This document shows positions 1 to 9,120 of a stretch of 64,000 nucleotides of DNA, piece by piece. The stretch spans positions 86,377 through 150,376 of the forward strand of contig JAEZCO010000070.1 of assembly GCA_023433505.1 (NCBI GenBank), in the 5' to 3' direction. The position numbers were made by a program, and so were the translations under genes. Every line of letters begins with the position of its first letter. Within the stretch, counting starts at the first letter, position 1. Source of the DNA: Bacillota bacterium (GTDB taxonomy: Bacteria; Bacillota; Clostridia; Acetivibrionales; DTU013). The notes under the pieces are model-generated. The model had not been told where the DNA came from. It searched no databases and saw only the letters and a list, made by a program, of their open reading frames with translations.

Positions 1-819
1 CTGGGACTTTCCTGCATCGTACCCTTTATCAGCGTTTTAGCAGTATCGGTCAGCGACAAGGCAGCGGTTGCGGCAGGCAGCATTGCCATCCTTCCGGTGG
101 GCTTTACGCTTGATAACTATAAATATGCTCTTTCCCAGGTCCAATTTTTGCATTCGATGCTTAATTCGGTGGAGAGGGTGGTGCTGGCCGTTATTTTAAA
201 TCTCGCGGTTTCAACCATCGCCGCATATCCCCTGTCCAAAAAGAAGGGCGTATTTCCCGGCAGGTCCTATTTTGCCTGGTTCTTTGTTGTTACCATGCTG
301 GTAGGAGCGGGAATGGTACCGAGATTTATCATTGTTGACGCTACCCATCTTCGCAATACCATCTGGGCATTGGTCATACCCAGTGCCGCCAATGCGTTTT
401 TCATCACCATCCTGCTGAATTTCTTCAGGGGCATACCGGAAGAACTGGAAGAGTCGGCTTTTCTTGACGGTGCGGGACATTGGACCATACTGCTCAAGAT
501 CTATGTGCCGCTGGCAATCCCAGCGTTTATTACACTGATCATTTACTGTGTGGTTGGACACTGGAACGAATGGTTTGAGGGCCAGGTATATATGAACCAG
601 GTCAAAAACTATCCGCTGAGCTCCTACCTGAGAGGCGTAGTGACGACGCCGAATTTTGGCACACTGGGCATCAGGACGGCTATGGAAAGAATGAACATCA
701 ACAGCAGGTCCTTTACCGCCGCACAGATTCTTATCGGCACGGTTCCGATTCTAATCATGTATCCCTTCTTACAGCGGTATTTTGTCAAGGGTATGACTCT
801 TGGCAGTGTTAAGGGCTGA
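1..819 (+). CDS. Carbohydrate ABC transporter permease, YtcP type (5' end cut off by window)
   Basis: Inner-membrane permease of an oligosaccharide ABC importer. The reading frame is open from base 1, so the gene begins upstream; 272 residues are visible, close to the full 290-300 of the family. Several hydrophobic helices are evident. The cytoplasmic EAA loop that docks the ATPase is seen as EESAFLDGAG followed by a Pro-rich helix. The C-terminus YFVKGMTLGSVKG is the family signature and closely matches the complete YtcP-type gene at 61229. An LplB-type partner and a solute-binding protein are expected, with at least the partner outside the window. The substrate is not deducible. A long hairpin follows the stop codon. 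Confidence 0.9.
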   Translation: MGLSCIVPFISVLAVSVSDKAAVAAGSIAILPVGFTLDNYKYALSQVQFLHSMLNSVERVVLAVILNLAVSTIAAYPLSKKKGVFPGRSYFAWFFVVTMLVGAGMVPRFIIVDATHLRNTIWALVIPSAANAFFITILLNFFRGIPEELEESAFLDGAGHWTILLKIYVPLAIPAFITLIIYCVVGHWNEWFEGQVYMNQVKNYPLSSYLRGVVTTPNFGTLGIRTAMERMNINSRSFTAAQILIGTVPILIMYPFLQRYFVKGMTLGSVKG

Positions 820-850
820 GTGCAATTACAACGAAATGCTATTAATCTAT

Positions 851-902
851 GCGCCTCGAAGAAATACCACCGTAAAGGGTTTGTGATATTTCTTTAAGGC
901 GC
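851..902 (+). terminator. Long stem-loop after the permease gene
   Basis: Two 20-base arms (851-870 and 883-902) pair with only three mismatches or G-U pairs around a 12-base loop. A short T-containing tail (attttgct) follows. It lies 31 bases after the permease stop, so it is probably the transcript end, though the weak U-tract leaves a processing or stability role possible. Confidence 0.55.
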
Positions 903-1007
903 ATTTTGCTACTTATAAGTGCGCCGTATGGGGTATGGATATCATGGGAGAAGTGCGAAAAAATTAGGATGCTGTGCGCTTAAAAGATCAGTATATATGC
1001 ATATTGG

Positions 1008-1068
1008 AGATGCTCCTTAAGTTTCCCGAAGTTCAGTTGTCATGGCTTCTGGAAAATAAGGAGCATCT
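1008..1068. repeat. Inverted repeat between convergent genes
   Basis: A perfect 12-base arm (AGATGCTCCTTA, 1008-1019) is matched by its reverse complement at 1057-1068. A second short TTTCC/GGAAA pairing lies inside. GTTTTAG follows on the plus strand. It sits between the permease and the convergent lipoprotein gene and may act as a terminator for either. The 820-1172 interval holds no gene that I can recognise, only this and the preceding hairpin. Confidence 0.5.
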
Positions 1069-1172
1069 GTTTTAGTATAATGGTTTACTATACTTTTCAC
1101 TTATTCAAACTGGAATTTGTCCTTCTAGCAAGCTCTAGGGCTGCAACCTTACTGTTGAAAGGCTTGTATATC

Positions 1173-3680
1173 TTATTCAAACAGAACGAATACCGGGGTT
1201 TCGCTTACATTTACAGTTACCTTGCCGTTTTTCACTTCCAGTTCCGACAGGGCTCCCGTCATGCTTCCGTCTTCAGGAACCACAAGTCTGGCTTTTGTAG
1301 CTCCCTTCATCAGCTTAAGCGGATAGTTTTGGACTTCTGTGCCGTCCGAAGTGGGGCACCAGAGGGCATAAGCCCCTTTATAGGAATCCCTGTCCCGGAA
1401 TCTCGAAATCATCACATTCTCATTACCGGAAACAACATCGGCGTCGTAAAACATATTTTTGAGACTCTGCCGCATGGCCGAAACAAAGTAAAACGAGGGC
1501 TTCGGCTCCCATTTCCCCTTTTCGCTGACAAGGCCGCTGGTATCAAACATGGTGGAACTGCCGGGCGTAACGTCCCGCAGCATGTATTGGGCGCACCGGT
1601 CGAAGCCGCTTGCGGCTGCCATAAGGTACGAGCGCAATATCCACTGGGCCTGGGCGAGCTTTGTAGGCGCGCCGACGGCGGTGACAGGATTGGTATCATA
1701 GCCCATTTCCGTAATCCACATCTCTCTGTCAGGCAGGTTCAGCTCCCGGAAGGCATTCATTCTCTCCAGCTTTTCCTGAAAATGATCCTCTTCCGGAGGA
1801 ATTCCGTGGACATCATCCGAAGCATAATAATGGATATTCAGGACATCGGCAGGGAATTTCCCGTCACTGCGGTTTTCTGAAACCCAATCCATCATTTTTT
1901 TAATGTAGGAAGGCTTGGGTGAAATTAAACCTGCCAATACCAGCTTGGCGCCGGGATCTGCATTTTTTATGCCCACGGTATTGCCCAGGGTGCCCATATG
2001 ACCGTCATAGTCCGCGCTGCACATGGCGGCAAGCTCTTCCGGCGCAAATTGTGAGGTCTCTCCATTCCAGTCTGCATCGGGCTCATTCCAGTTCTCGAAA
2101 TATTCAACCAGTCCGAGCCCGCTTTTTCTTGGCTGCTCCGGTGAAAGCTTCAGCAGGCTGTCATCCACTGTTTTGCCTGCATATCTTGCAGCCAGTTGAA
2201 ACATATGCTCCCCGTGTTCAATATAGGATGCGGCGTCGGTACTGTCTTCATCTCCCGTTATAGGCTTGTTTGCCTTGTTGCTGCTTCCTTTGTTCAGCCA
2301 GGGCACTGTCTGCTGCATGCACACCGAGACCGTCACACCTGCTTCCTTTAATTTTTTGTAATATGCGTCAAAATCCCAGTTTACACCCGCATGGCTTGGA
2401 CTCCAAGCGTTCCGGCTGTTGGGGTACCCTACGTAATCCGATTCTCCTGCCCCTTCGTCCCATGCCCATGCATGGTATTCACGGAGAAAGCCTACCACGG
2501 AAATCTTATCGATGGGGTCGTCGATAAATGCGTTTGTCCCCATAAATTCATTCATGGTAGAATATTTTTTATCCGGGGGCTCCGGAGCTTTTGACGGGAC
2601 AGCCATTCCCTGGGCGGCTCCGGCATATTTTTTCGCCGGATTGTAGGAAAAGGCCGAGTAATAATAGGCAGTGCCGTCATTTTTGACCTTTTCGTCAAGG
2701 ACGGTTTCTCCCGGGCCGTTGTATATCTTCTCTCCGTCGTCGGCAGTTTCAGGATAGCCGCCGGCCTTTCTTACAACCACCGTGCCTTTGAAATTTTCTG
2801 CCGGATTGTCCCAGGAAAGGCTCACCGCTCCGTCCCACGGAATGACTCTGAAATTTGTCACCCTTTCGCAGGGCCCATCATTGCCGGCGGCAGTTTTACC
2901 GGCGGACGCTTTTTGATTTCTCAAATCCCCCGGAACTTCGAAGGAAACCTCCTGCATGGCGACAGGCCTCAGCTTGTTTTTCTCCACGGGCAGCGCTACA
3001 TTTGAGGTGGAAAAGGTTATTCCGTCTCCGTCAAAGCTCCGGAACCGCACGGAGAATTTGATGGGTTTTCCCTGGAGCAGGAGTTCTTTCAGCGCTGGAA
3101 CGATGGATAACGGAATCATGCCCTCGCCGGTGTAGCCTTCCTGCTTTTCAACAGTCCTGGTTACAACCTGGCCGGCCTGTGCAACGGCGCTGCCGGCGCT
3201 TCTGCCCGGGTAAAGCCCGTAGCTCTCGGGGCCGGCCATATAATACTGCAGGCAGGTATCAAAGCCGGTTTCCATTTCATTGTCCTTCAGGCTGGCCATG
3301 TCCTTTTTGTAGTCAAGATTGCCGGAAAAGAACATTTCGAAGCCATCGCCGTTCCACCAGGACTGAGGGTCCCACAAGATCATCTTGTCCATAACATCGT
3401 AGGAAAAATAGATGTTTTCGCCGTCCCAGGCGATTTTGAAGGAGTTCAGCTTCCATTTGTTTTCCAGGGAAACCTTGACCGGTTTTCCAATGCCGGCGTC
3501 AACCGTAGGAAGCGTTATTTTTGACGGGACATTGGCCCAGTCCTCCAGAGCACCGTCAACCTTTATCACTCCCCTGTCCAGAGCCGGAAGCACAACTCCG
3601 GAAGCCTCCTTTCCGGTACAGCCGGAAAAGACGGACAGCAATGCGAGAATAGCCACCAGTAATCCAATGAGTTTCTTCAT
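1173..3680 (-). CDS. Secreted lipoprotein: CBM9-like domain, FN3-like domain, clan GH-A-like glycosidase barrel
   Basis: An 835-residue protein predicted to sit on the outer face of the membrane. A signal peptide ends in FSGC with the lipidated Cys at about residue 21. Residues about 30-250 resemble a family 9 carbohydrate-binding module (VDGALEDW, NGDGFEMFF). Residues about 275-360 look like a fibronectin type III domain. The rest is a TIM-barrel hydrolase, with a probable acid/base Glu in ENWNEPD (about residue 530) and a probable nucleophile Glu in WITEMGYD (about 657), an arrangement like GH39 and other clan GH-A families. GAGG lies upstream of the ATG. The exact GH family and substrate are uncertain. 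Next to a sugar permease it probably trims plant glycans for import. Confidence 0.75.
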   Translation of the reverse strand: MKKLIGLLVAILALLSVFSGCTGKEASGVVLPALDRGVIKVDGALEDWANVPSKITLPTVDAGIGKPVKVSLENKWKLNSFKIAWDGENIYFSYDVMDKMILWDPQSWWNGDGFEMFFSGNLDYKKDMASLKDNEMETGFDTCLQYYMAGPESYGLYPGRSAGSAVAQAGQVVTRTVEKQEGYTGEGMIPLSIVPALKELLLQGKPIKFSVRFRSFDGDGITFSTSNVALPVEKNKLRPVAMQEVSFEVPGDLRNQKASAGKTAAGNDGPCERVTNFRVIPWDGAVSLSWDNPAENFKGTVVVRKAGGYPETADDGEKIYNGPGETVLDEKVKNDGTAYYYSAFSYNPAKKYAGAAQGMAVPSKAPEPPDKKYSTMNEFMGTNAFIDDPIDKISVVGFLREYHAWAWDEGAGESDYVGYPNSRNAWSPSHAGVNWDFDAYYKKLKEAGVTVSVCMQQTVPWLNKGSSNKANKPITGDEDSTDAASYIEHGEHMFQLAARYAGKTVDDSLLKLSPEQPRKSGLGLVEYFENWNEPDADWNGETSQFAPEELAAMCSADYDGHMGTLGNTVGIKNADPGAKLVLAGLISPKPSYIKKMMDWVSENRSDGKFPADVLNIHYYASDDVHGIPPEEDHFQEKLERMNAFRELNLPDREMWITEMGYDTNPVTAVGAPTKLAQAQWILRSYLMAAASGFDRCAQYMLRDVTPGSSTMFDTSGLVSEKGKWEPKPSFYFVSAMRQSLKNMFYDADVVSGNENVMISRFRDRDSYKGAYALWCPTSDGTEVQNYPLKLMKGATKARLVVPEDGSMTGALSELEVKNGKVTVNVSETPVFVLFE

Positions 3681-3937
3681 GCGTCAACCTCACTTTTGAA
3701 TTTTTACTTTCACACCTACAATTTTATTCCAAGACCAGTAAGGGATAAATATCTGGGACATTGTATTTATAGCTGTAAAATTGATAGTTTCGCGGATAAC
3801 TGCGAATGATATCTCTTGTGGCAGACGGCAGCAGGGGATAAATGTTTTTACCCGTCTTGCAATTGCGGCTGTTAAAAGATATAGTGAAGAGTATAGATGT
3901 AAAAATACGGTTTGAACTGAAGCAGGAGGGTGTTTCA

Positions 3938-4996
3938 TTGAAGGACGGGATTTTCGGAAATTTCACGGACGATATTCATGGACGGGCATTGGAAAGGCCC
4001 GGGATTGGGCATATATGCATTCTTTTTTCGGCGGTGATTTTTTTGTTTGTCCTGCTGGGCTTCAGGGTTCAGCGGAATGAATTTTATTCCGGCGTGCTGA
4101 TTACGGAATTCGGCCTTATCATGCTGCCGGCGCTTATATTTCTGCTGGTGAAAAAGTATAATCTTACCTATGTGCTGCGGTTGAACAAGGCCGGTTTTTT
4201 AAATTTTCTTCTGATATTTTTAATCATGGTTTTTGCCATCCCGGTGGCAGGGCTTTTCAATCTGGCCAACCTGTGGCTGGTAAATTCCATCTTCGGAAAG
4301 GTCATCGTTTCCCAGCCTCCGGTGGCGGAAGATATCGGGGGATTATTGGTGAATATCCTTGTGATCGGCGGCTCTGCCGGCTTATGCGAGGAATTCCTTT
4401 TCAGAGGCGTGATACAGAGGGGTTTTGAGCGCTTTGGCGCCGCACCTTCCATTTTGCTGGCGGCATTCTTGTTCAGCTTAACACACCTGGATTTTCAAAA
4501 GATTTTAGGAACCTTTGTGCTGGGCGCATTGATCGGATTTATCGTGTACAGGTCCAATTCTCTTTACAGCGGCATGTTTGCCCACTTTACCAACAACTCT
4601 CTGGCGGTGCTTATGGGTTTTGTTTTTACGAAAATCACGGGCCTCATGAAAGATTCCGGTATTCAGATGCCGGAGACGGAGCCCGACTTGAGCAAGTATT
4701 TCCAGACATTATCCCAACTGCCCAAGATGCAGTTGATGATTGCAGCTTTCTTTTACGGGTTTGTATTTCTGGTAATACTCATGATTTTTGTCTCACTGGT
4801 TTATGCCTTTATGAAAACAACAAGAGGTAAGGCAGAAGCCGTAAGGGCGGTTCAAACGCCGGAAAGATCAAACAGGCTTCTATGGCTGATCCCCGGTTTG
4901 GCACTTATTATGGGAGTATATTTCATTCAAGTGGCGAAGTTCCACGGAGTTAACGGTTGGTTTCTGGAGCAGGTCCGGATGCTGCTGGGAGCGTAA
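3938..4996 (+). CDS. CPBP family intramembrane metalloprotease (CAAX-protease-like)
   Basis: A polytopic membrane protein of the Abi/CPBP family (PF02517). The conserved motifs are present: EEFLFRG near residue 150 (EExxxR, two glutamates and Arg), FSLTHLD near 178 (FxxxH) and a later FTNNS stretch. About eight hydrophobic helices are visible, with a long C-terminal extension carrying two more. The frame is open from 3842, but I prefer the TTG at 3938 because an AGGAGG sits 8 bases before it. Members process membrane substrates or act in bacteriocin immunity; no substrate is evident here. It is transcribed toward dnaC, and no clear terminator was seen in the 88-base gap. Confidence 0.85.
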   Translation: MKDGIFGNFTDDIHGRALERPGIGHICILFSAVIFLFVLLGFRVQRNEFYSGVLITEFGLIMLPALIFLLVKKYNLTYVLRLNKAGFLNFLLIFLIMVFAIPVAGLFNLANLWLVNSIFGKVIVSQPPVAEDIGGLLVNILVIGGSAGLCEEFLFRGVIQRGFERFGAAPSILLAAFLFSLTHLDFQKILGTFVLGALIGFIVYRSNSLYSGMFAHFTNNSLAVLMGFVFTKITGLMKDSGIQMPETEPDLSKYFQTLSQLPKMQLMIAAFFYGFVFLVILMIFVSLVYAFMKTTRGKAEAVRAVQTPERSNRLLWLIPGLALIMGVYFIQVAKFHGVNGWFLEQVRMLLGA

Positions 4997-5084
4997 GGGG
5001 GACCGGATTGACTTTCCCCAATACAATAGAGGCAGAAGCATCGCTGCCGGTCCGATGCAGAAGCAGGGACGGCTCCGGCGTTTT

Positions 5085-6113
5085 TCAACCGAGGCTTGCT
5101 TTCAGCTTTCGGATGTCGTCGCCGGCGAACCGGTAGATATCGAAGTTGCCGATGATCCGTGAGCCGACTCTTTCATCGTAGTACTCGTACAGCTTCTGGA
5201 TATCAATATTTGTTGATATGATGGTTTTGCATGGGCGGACCATATTATTGGAAAAGCGGGTATCAAGTATTGTCAGAAGCTCTGCGTAGCGGGCTGCACT
5301 GGGTGGCTCGGTTCCCAGGTCGTCAATAATCAGAAGCTCTACTTCCATAATATTTCTGTAGACAGAATTCTCATAAGCTTCATCTTTAGAGGACTTGAAC
5401 CTGTATTCCGTAATCGTGCTGAAAAGTACCGGAGCAGACTGGTAAAGTACGGTGATGCCCCTGTTCATAAGCTCTACGGCCGTGCAGTTGGCCATGAAGG
5501 TCTTGCCGGAGCCGGTAGGCCCGCAGAACAGCATGTTTTTGATCTGGGGGTCCTTGAAGCTTTCAATGAATGCCAGGCAGTTTTCTTTTATCCCGAGGAT
5601 CTGCTTTCTGGGCGACTTTTTAATACCGTACCTGGCTTCGTCGATAATATCTGCATAGTAGTTCTCGTTAAAATTATTGAAGTTTTCCACATCGGTGCAT
5701 TTTAAATTGGACTGGACATAGATCAGGTCGATGAGCTGCTGCCTGTAACAGCTGCACACCCTGTCGCCGGAATCTTCGTCGATAGGCGTTCCGGTATCCC
5801 TGCATTTCGGGCATTTATATTCAGGCTCAAGATACTCCTTTGGGTAACCAAGGGTTTTCAGCAGTGCTTCTTTTTCCTGTTTCAGCTGCCGGATAACGGA
5901 TTGCAGCTTTGCAATAATATCTTCCGCATTGGCGGTCTCAGTCAGCAGCAGCTTATTATATTTTAGTCCTGCCAGTTGTATTTCCCTTTCTATTTCCTCC
6001 AGCCTGGGAACCCGGGCATAGACAAGCTCCTTCTTATATGCAAGCACATCGTAAGAGGCTTTTTGCCTTTTTTCGTATTCACTTCGGATAATACTGTGAA
6101 TGCTTGATTTCAT
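5085..6113 (-). CDS. dnaC: DnaC-type replicative helicase loader (AAA+ ATPase)
   Basis: The 342-residue protein loads replicative helicase DnaB/DnaC onto DNA at the origin or at restart sites. The N-terminal half is helical and contains a zinc-binding cluster (CPKCRDTG near residue 100, then CSCY near 120) that contacts helicase or ssDNA. The AAA+ core has Walker A GPTGSGKT near residue 197 and Walker B LLIIDDLG near 259, with an Arg-rich sensor region at the end. It is the second gene of a dnaD-dnaC operon with a 17-base gap, the usual clostridial pairing. The prophage appears to encode no loader of its own and may depend on this one. Confidence 0.9.
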   Translation of the reverse strand: MKSSIHSIIRSEYEKRQKASYDVLAYKKELVYARVPRLEEIEREIQLAGLKYNKLLLTETANAEDIIAKLQSVIRQLKQEKEALLKTLGYPKEYLEPEYKCPKCRDTGTPIDEDSGDRVCSCYRQQLIDLIYVQSNLKCTDVENFNNFNENYYADIIDEARYGIKKSPRKQILGIKENCLAFIESFKDPQIKNMLFCGPTGSGKTFMANCTAVELMNRGITVLYQSAPVLFSTITEYRFKSSKDEAYENSVYRNIMEVELLIIDDLGTEPPSAARYAELLTILDTRFSNNMVRPCKTIISTNIDIQKLYEYYDERVGSRIIGNFDIYRFAGDDIRKLKASLG

Positions 6114-6130
6114 TGGTTGCCTCCCATTGC

Positions 6131-7108
6131 TTATACATCCTTGTAAAGATTGTCAAAATAATCGGCATCGTGCTTCCGCTGCTCGAAGTTGCCCTTTTGC
6201 GGTACATTGGCCTCGGTCTGCTTCGCTTTGGCTGCCGATAAAGTCTGCTTCCTGCTTTTTTCATAGGCAAGAATCTGCTCTTTTTCCTTGAGTCCTCTTT
6301 CATGCCAGTCCGTCAGGATCTTGTTTATGTAGTCAAAGCTGGGGTTCATGATGGCAGTGGTTTTCTTAAGGGCCATTTCTATAATCTCAAATTCAAAGCC
6401 GTACTCAATGACCCATTTTTCCACATAGGCCTCTTCGTACTCCGTCAAGGGGCCCTGCTTCTTGAACTTCTTCGCAATTTTATACCGGATGTCTTTAAGC
6501 TTCTGGTATTCGATGGAATAGGTATCCAGATCAAAACTGTTCTTTATATTTTTGCTGAACCAGTTATCCGCTACCTTGACCATATACTGCTTGGACAGCC
6601 CTTTATGGTCATAGCAGTGCTGGAAGAGGGCATACATGACATCCTCCTCAAACCGGTACTTGTCAAACCAGGCGTCAATGTCGGTATACCAGGTAGGGGA
6701 CATAACACCCTGAAAGAATTTATTGTTGATATCCCGGATAAAGCCATTGCGCTTTTTGTTTCTGTCGGAGCTTAAAATCGCTTCTTCCGGAGTCGACGTC
6801 TGCTTGGTCCGGTAGAGCTTCTTTATCTCCTTCTCCTTAAGGTCGGTGATGACGAGGCCGTTTTCCTTCCGGGAAATAAGGCCCAGGCTTTCAAGAAAGA
6901 TAAACGAATCTTTAACCCTGGTAACCTCCAGCTCAAGCTTTTTTGATATATCTTCAGCGGTTGCCTGCTTGCCGCGTTTGCCCATAAACAGGCAGTACAG
7001 GTATATCTTGACCATGTCGCCGTCCATGGACGGCATGTATTCCGTTATGAAAATATCCGGGATCAAGGTGTCCGAATATAAAATTGACATATTTGATTCA
7101 AAAAGCAT
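6131..7108 (-). CDS. dnaD: DnaD-domain replication initiation protein
   Basis: A 325-residue primosomal protein. The N-terminal 100 residues form a winged-helix region (ATAEDISKKLELEVTRVKDS); the C-terminal half carries DnaD/DnaB_2 repeats, including a KKFKKQGPLTEYEEAYVEKW stretch. The last residues, GNFEQRKHDADYFDNLYKDV, recur almost unchanged at the C-terminus of the prophage replication protein at 24080. GAGGTAATTAAAGT precedes the ATG. A sigma-A promoter lies just upstream at 7161-7189. With DnaC it remodels origin DNA and recruits helicase. Confidence 0.9.
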   Translation of the reverse strand: MLFESNMSILYSDTLIPDIFITEYMPSMDGDMVKIYLYCLFMGKRGKQATAEDISKKLELEVTRVKDSFIFLESLGLISRKENGLVITDLKEKEIKKLYRTKQTSTPEEAILSSDRNKKRNGFIRDINNKFFQGVMSPTWYTDIDAWFDKYRFEEDVMYALFQHCYDHKGLSKQYMVKVADNWFSKNIKNSFDLDTYSIEYQKLKDIRYKIAKKFKKQGPLTEYEEAYVEKWVIEYGFEFEIIEMALKKTTAIMNPSFDYINKILTDWHERGLKEKEQILAYEKSRKQTLSAAKAKQTEANVPQKGNFEQRKHDADYFDNLYKDV

Positions 7109-7160
7109 ACTTTAATTACCTCACATGACTCCTATGTAGGGATATAATCCGATGGAACAC

Positions 7161-7189
7161 ATTATAACATAGAAGGATATCCGATACAA
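7161..7189 (-). promoter_or_regulatory. Promoter of the dnaD-dnaC operon
   Basis: On the minus strand, a -35 box TTGTAT (7184-7189) and a -10 box TATAAT (7161-7166) are separated by exactly 17 bases, about 50 bases upstream of the dnaD start. Confidence 0.7.
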
Positions 7190-7312
7190 AACCCATAAGG
7201 CTTGCTGATTTTCATACAGTTGGATGTTACTTCGAAATAAACCTCCTTTATGGTTCTTTCGAAGACGGATATAAATTTTTTTTAAGCCTTGTTCATATCC
7301 CGGGCCGGATTG

Positions 7313-7321
7313 TGGTACAAT
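7313..7321 (+). promoter_or_regulatory. Extended -10 promoter element
   Basis: TGG followed by TACAAT forms an extended -10 element 28 bases before the start of the downstream small gene. No good -35 box at normal spacing was seen. Confidence 0.45.
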
Positions 7322-7348
7322 AACCTTAGAAAAATCAGGAGGGGAAAT

Positions 7349-7651
7349 ATGGCAAATAATTATCCGGAGTTTATTGCAAAGCTTCAAAAAACCGACCCAA
7401 AGATCTATGAAAGCGTTTCGCAGATATTTGACCTGTCCATGGGGCCGGGAGAACTGGACGGTAAGACAAAAATACTGATCATCCTTGCCTTGGACGCGCT
7501 GAGCGGTTCCGGCGAAGGAGTAAGGATGCTTTCCAAGGTTGCACGGAATATGGGAATATCCGACGGTCAAATCAGCGAAGCGCTGAGACTGGCATATCTT
7601 GCTGCCGGTAATCCTGTTCTGAACGCTATGAAGTCGGCATTTGAAGAGTAA
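7349..7651 (+). CDS. Carboxymuconolactone decarboxylase (AhpD-like fold) family protein lacking the CxxC pair
   Basis: A 100-residue all-helical protein resembling the CMD domain (PF02627): LDGKTKILIILALDAL followed by a helix and GISDGQISEALRLAYLAAG. The peroxidatic CxxC of AhpD is replaced by a Ser/Gly-rich stretch (SGSGEG), so it is probably not an alkylhydroperoxidase. The ATG at 7349 is chosen because AGGAGGGG lies 5 bases upstream; the frame is open to 7289. It is monocistronic, divergent from dnaD, and followed by the tRNA gene. The biochemical role is unknown. Confidence 0.8.
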   Translation: MANNYPEFIAKLQKTDPKIYESVSQIFDLSMGPGELDGKTKILIILALDALSGSGEGVRMLSKVARNMGISDGQISEALRLAYLAAGNPVLNAMKSAFEE

Positions 7652-7673
7652 TTAAAATACCTGTTAATTACAG

Positions 7674-7702
7674 TTGATTTTATGTTTGAAATGTATTATT
7701 AT
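7674..7702 (+). promoter_or_regulatory. Promoter of tRNA-Arg
   Basis: TTGATT (7674-7679), a 17-base spacer and TATTAT (7697-7702) lie 41 bases before the tRNA. Confidence 0.6.
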
Positions 7703-7743
7703 AGAGTAGCATGAAAAGGGATGCATTATTTTCCCTTGAATAT

Positions 7744-7820
<77 letters not shown>

Positions 7821-7823
7821 CTG

Positions 7824-7863
7824 AAAAGCCGATTCTGCAAGCATTTGCGGGATCGGCTTTTTT
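7824..7863 (+). terminator. Rho-independent terminator after tRNA-Arg, phage-borne
   Basis: AAAAGCCGAT (7824-7833) pairs with ATCGGCTTTT (7852-7861), with a small inner GCAA/TTGC stem and a T-run. It lies just inside the prophage and replaces the host terminator now displaced to 49781-49816. Confidence 0.8.
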
Positions 7864-7889
7864 AATGCTTTACAGATCAGACGGTTTTC

Positions 7890-7910
7890 TGCATAAAATT
7901 GTGCATAATG
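7890..7910. repeat. Putative integrase arm-type sites, left side
   Basis: Two tandem GCATAA units (TGCATAAAAT, TGTGCATAAT) resemble TGTGCAT repeats at 49591-49614 beside attR. Their position between the core site and the integrase gene fits arm-type binding sites. Confidence 0.45.
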
Positions 7911-7940
7911 TTATAGGATTTATACCGCATCCATACAGAG

Positions 7941-9104
7941 CTATTTTTTGTCTGGTGATTTTGGAAGGAGTTCTTGCTTTTTCTCAATAAGGGGAAGATT
8001 TTTAAATGGATTAAGGTCAAGACGGCTTATAACATCCTTTTGTAATTCCGGAAGTACATGCGAATATGTATCCAGTGTAATGTTAACCCTAGTATGGCCA
8101 AGCCGTTCACTTACGATCTTGGGATGCACTCCTTGGCGTAGCAGCATGGTTGCATGGGTATGCCTAAGGTCATGAAACCTGAATTCCGGAAAATTTAATT
8201 TTTTACAAGCTTTCTTAAAAGATTTATAAACATAGTCTGGATCCAGGGGGTGTCCATCCGGCCATATACATAGGAATGTACTTTCCTTATATCCTGGACA
8301 CGCTTCTTTATTTATATTCCTTTGATCAAAATAATTCTGTAATACTTTTTTAGTGCCGGGAAGCATGGGAATGGATCTACGGCTTCCATCCGTTTTAAGT
8401 GGCCAGAGCTTGAGTTCTCCAGCTGCCAGTTGGTAACAATAGCGTACAGTAAATTTTTCATTATCCAAATCTATATCGTCAAGCTGTAATCCGCATACTT
8501 CACCACGTCGCATACCAGTGGTAAGGGCTATGTATACTGGAAGAAAAACCGGCTTCCCTATAACTTCCTGAAGTAACAGTTTTACCTGCACATCGGAAAG
8601 AACCTGAATATTTGTTTTGTTTTTCCTTGGGGGCTTCACAGACTCAGCAGGATTAGTAGACATGTACTGAAGCTGTACTGCATATTTCAGCGCCATTTTT
8701 AATACCCTATGGTGGTAAAGCACGGTTGTACTTGACAGACCTGATCTCAGCATCTTTGTGTAATATGCTTGGATTTCTGATGCTGTAAGGCTCCGCAGCT
8801 TAATAGATCCTAATACCGGGATAACATGTAGTCTCATCACTTCTGCATAACTCCTCCTGGTCCTTAAGGCAAGGTTATGCTCTACAAAATCTGCATACCA
8901 TTGTTCCAGAAGCTGCTGCAGGCTAAAATTCTGTGGCTTAACGACTAGATTCTTCGATGCCTTATATTTGAACTCATTCATTGCATTTTCAGCATCTTTT
9001 TTCTCCCATCCTTTTTCGAAAAGATATACTTGTTCCTGCTTTTCACCAATCTCCACATAAAATCTTACACCCCAGCCTTTTTTTCGTTGTATAAAATGCG
9101 CCAT
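7941..9104 (-). CDS. int: Prophage integrase, tyrosine recombinase
   Basis: The 387-residue enzyme inserts and excises the prophage at the tRNA-Arg core. It has an N-terminal AP2-like arm-binding domain (residues 1-60), a SAM-like core-binding domain (about 65-160, RTRRSYAEVMRLHV) and a catalytic domain. Visible catalytic residues are Arg in TTGMRRGE, HxxR in FHDLRHTHA, His in RLGHTR and the nucleophile Tyr in TLDTYSH. GAGGTGAT lies upstream of the ATG. It is transcribed toward attL, about 120 bases from the core. Confidence 0.97.
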   Translation of the reverse strand: MAHFIQRKKGWGVRFYVEIGEKQEQVYLFEKGWEKKDAENAMNEFKYKASKNLVVKPQNFSLQQLLEQWYADFVEHNLALRTRRSYAEVMRLHVIPVLGSIKLRSLTASEIQAYYTKMLRSGLSSTTVLYHHRVLKMALKYAVQLQYMSTNPAESVKPPRKNKTNIQVLSDVQVKLLLQEVIGKPVFLPVYIALTTGMRRGEVCGLQLDDIDLDNEKFTVRYCYQLAAGELKLWPLKTDGSRRSIPMLPGTKKVLQNYFDQRNINKEACPGYKESTFLCIWPDGHPLDPDYVYKSFKKACKKLNFPEFRFHDLRHTHATMLLRQGVHPKIVSERLGHTRVNITLDTYSHVLPELQKDVISRLDLNPFKNLPLIEKKQELLPKSPDKK

Positions 9105-9120
9105 TTAGTAATCACCTCAC

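Noticed and set aside
1080..1880. 266-residue plus-strand open frame opposite the lipoprotein
   Set aside because: It lies antisense to a well-supported glycosidase lipoprotein, has no ribosome site and shows no family pattern.
7121..7570. 149-residue minus-strand frame between dnaD and the CMD-like gene
   Set aside because: It overlaps the dnaD promoter and the CMD-like gene, lacks a ribosome site, and has no recognisable motifs.
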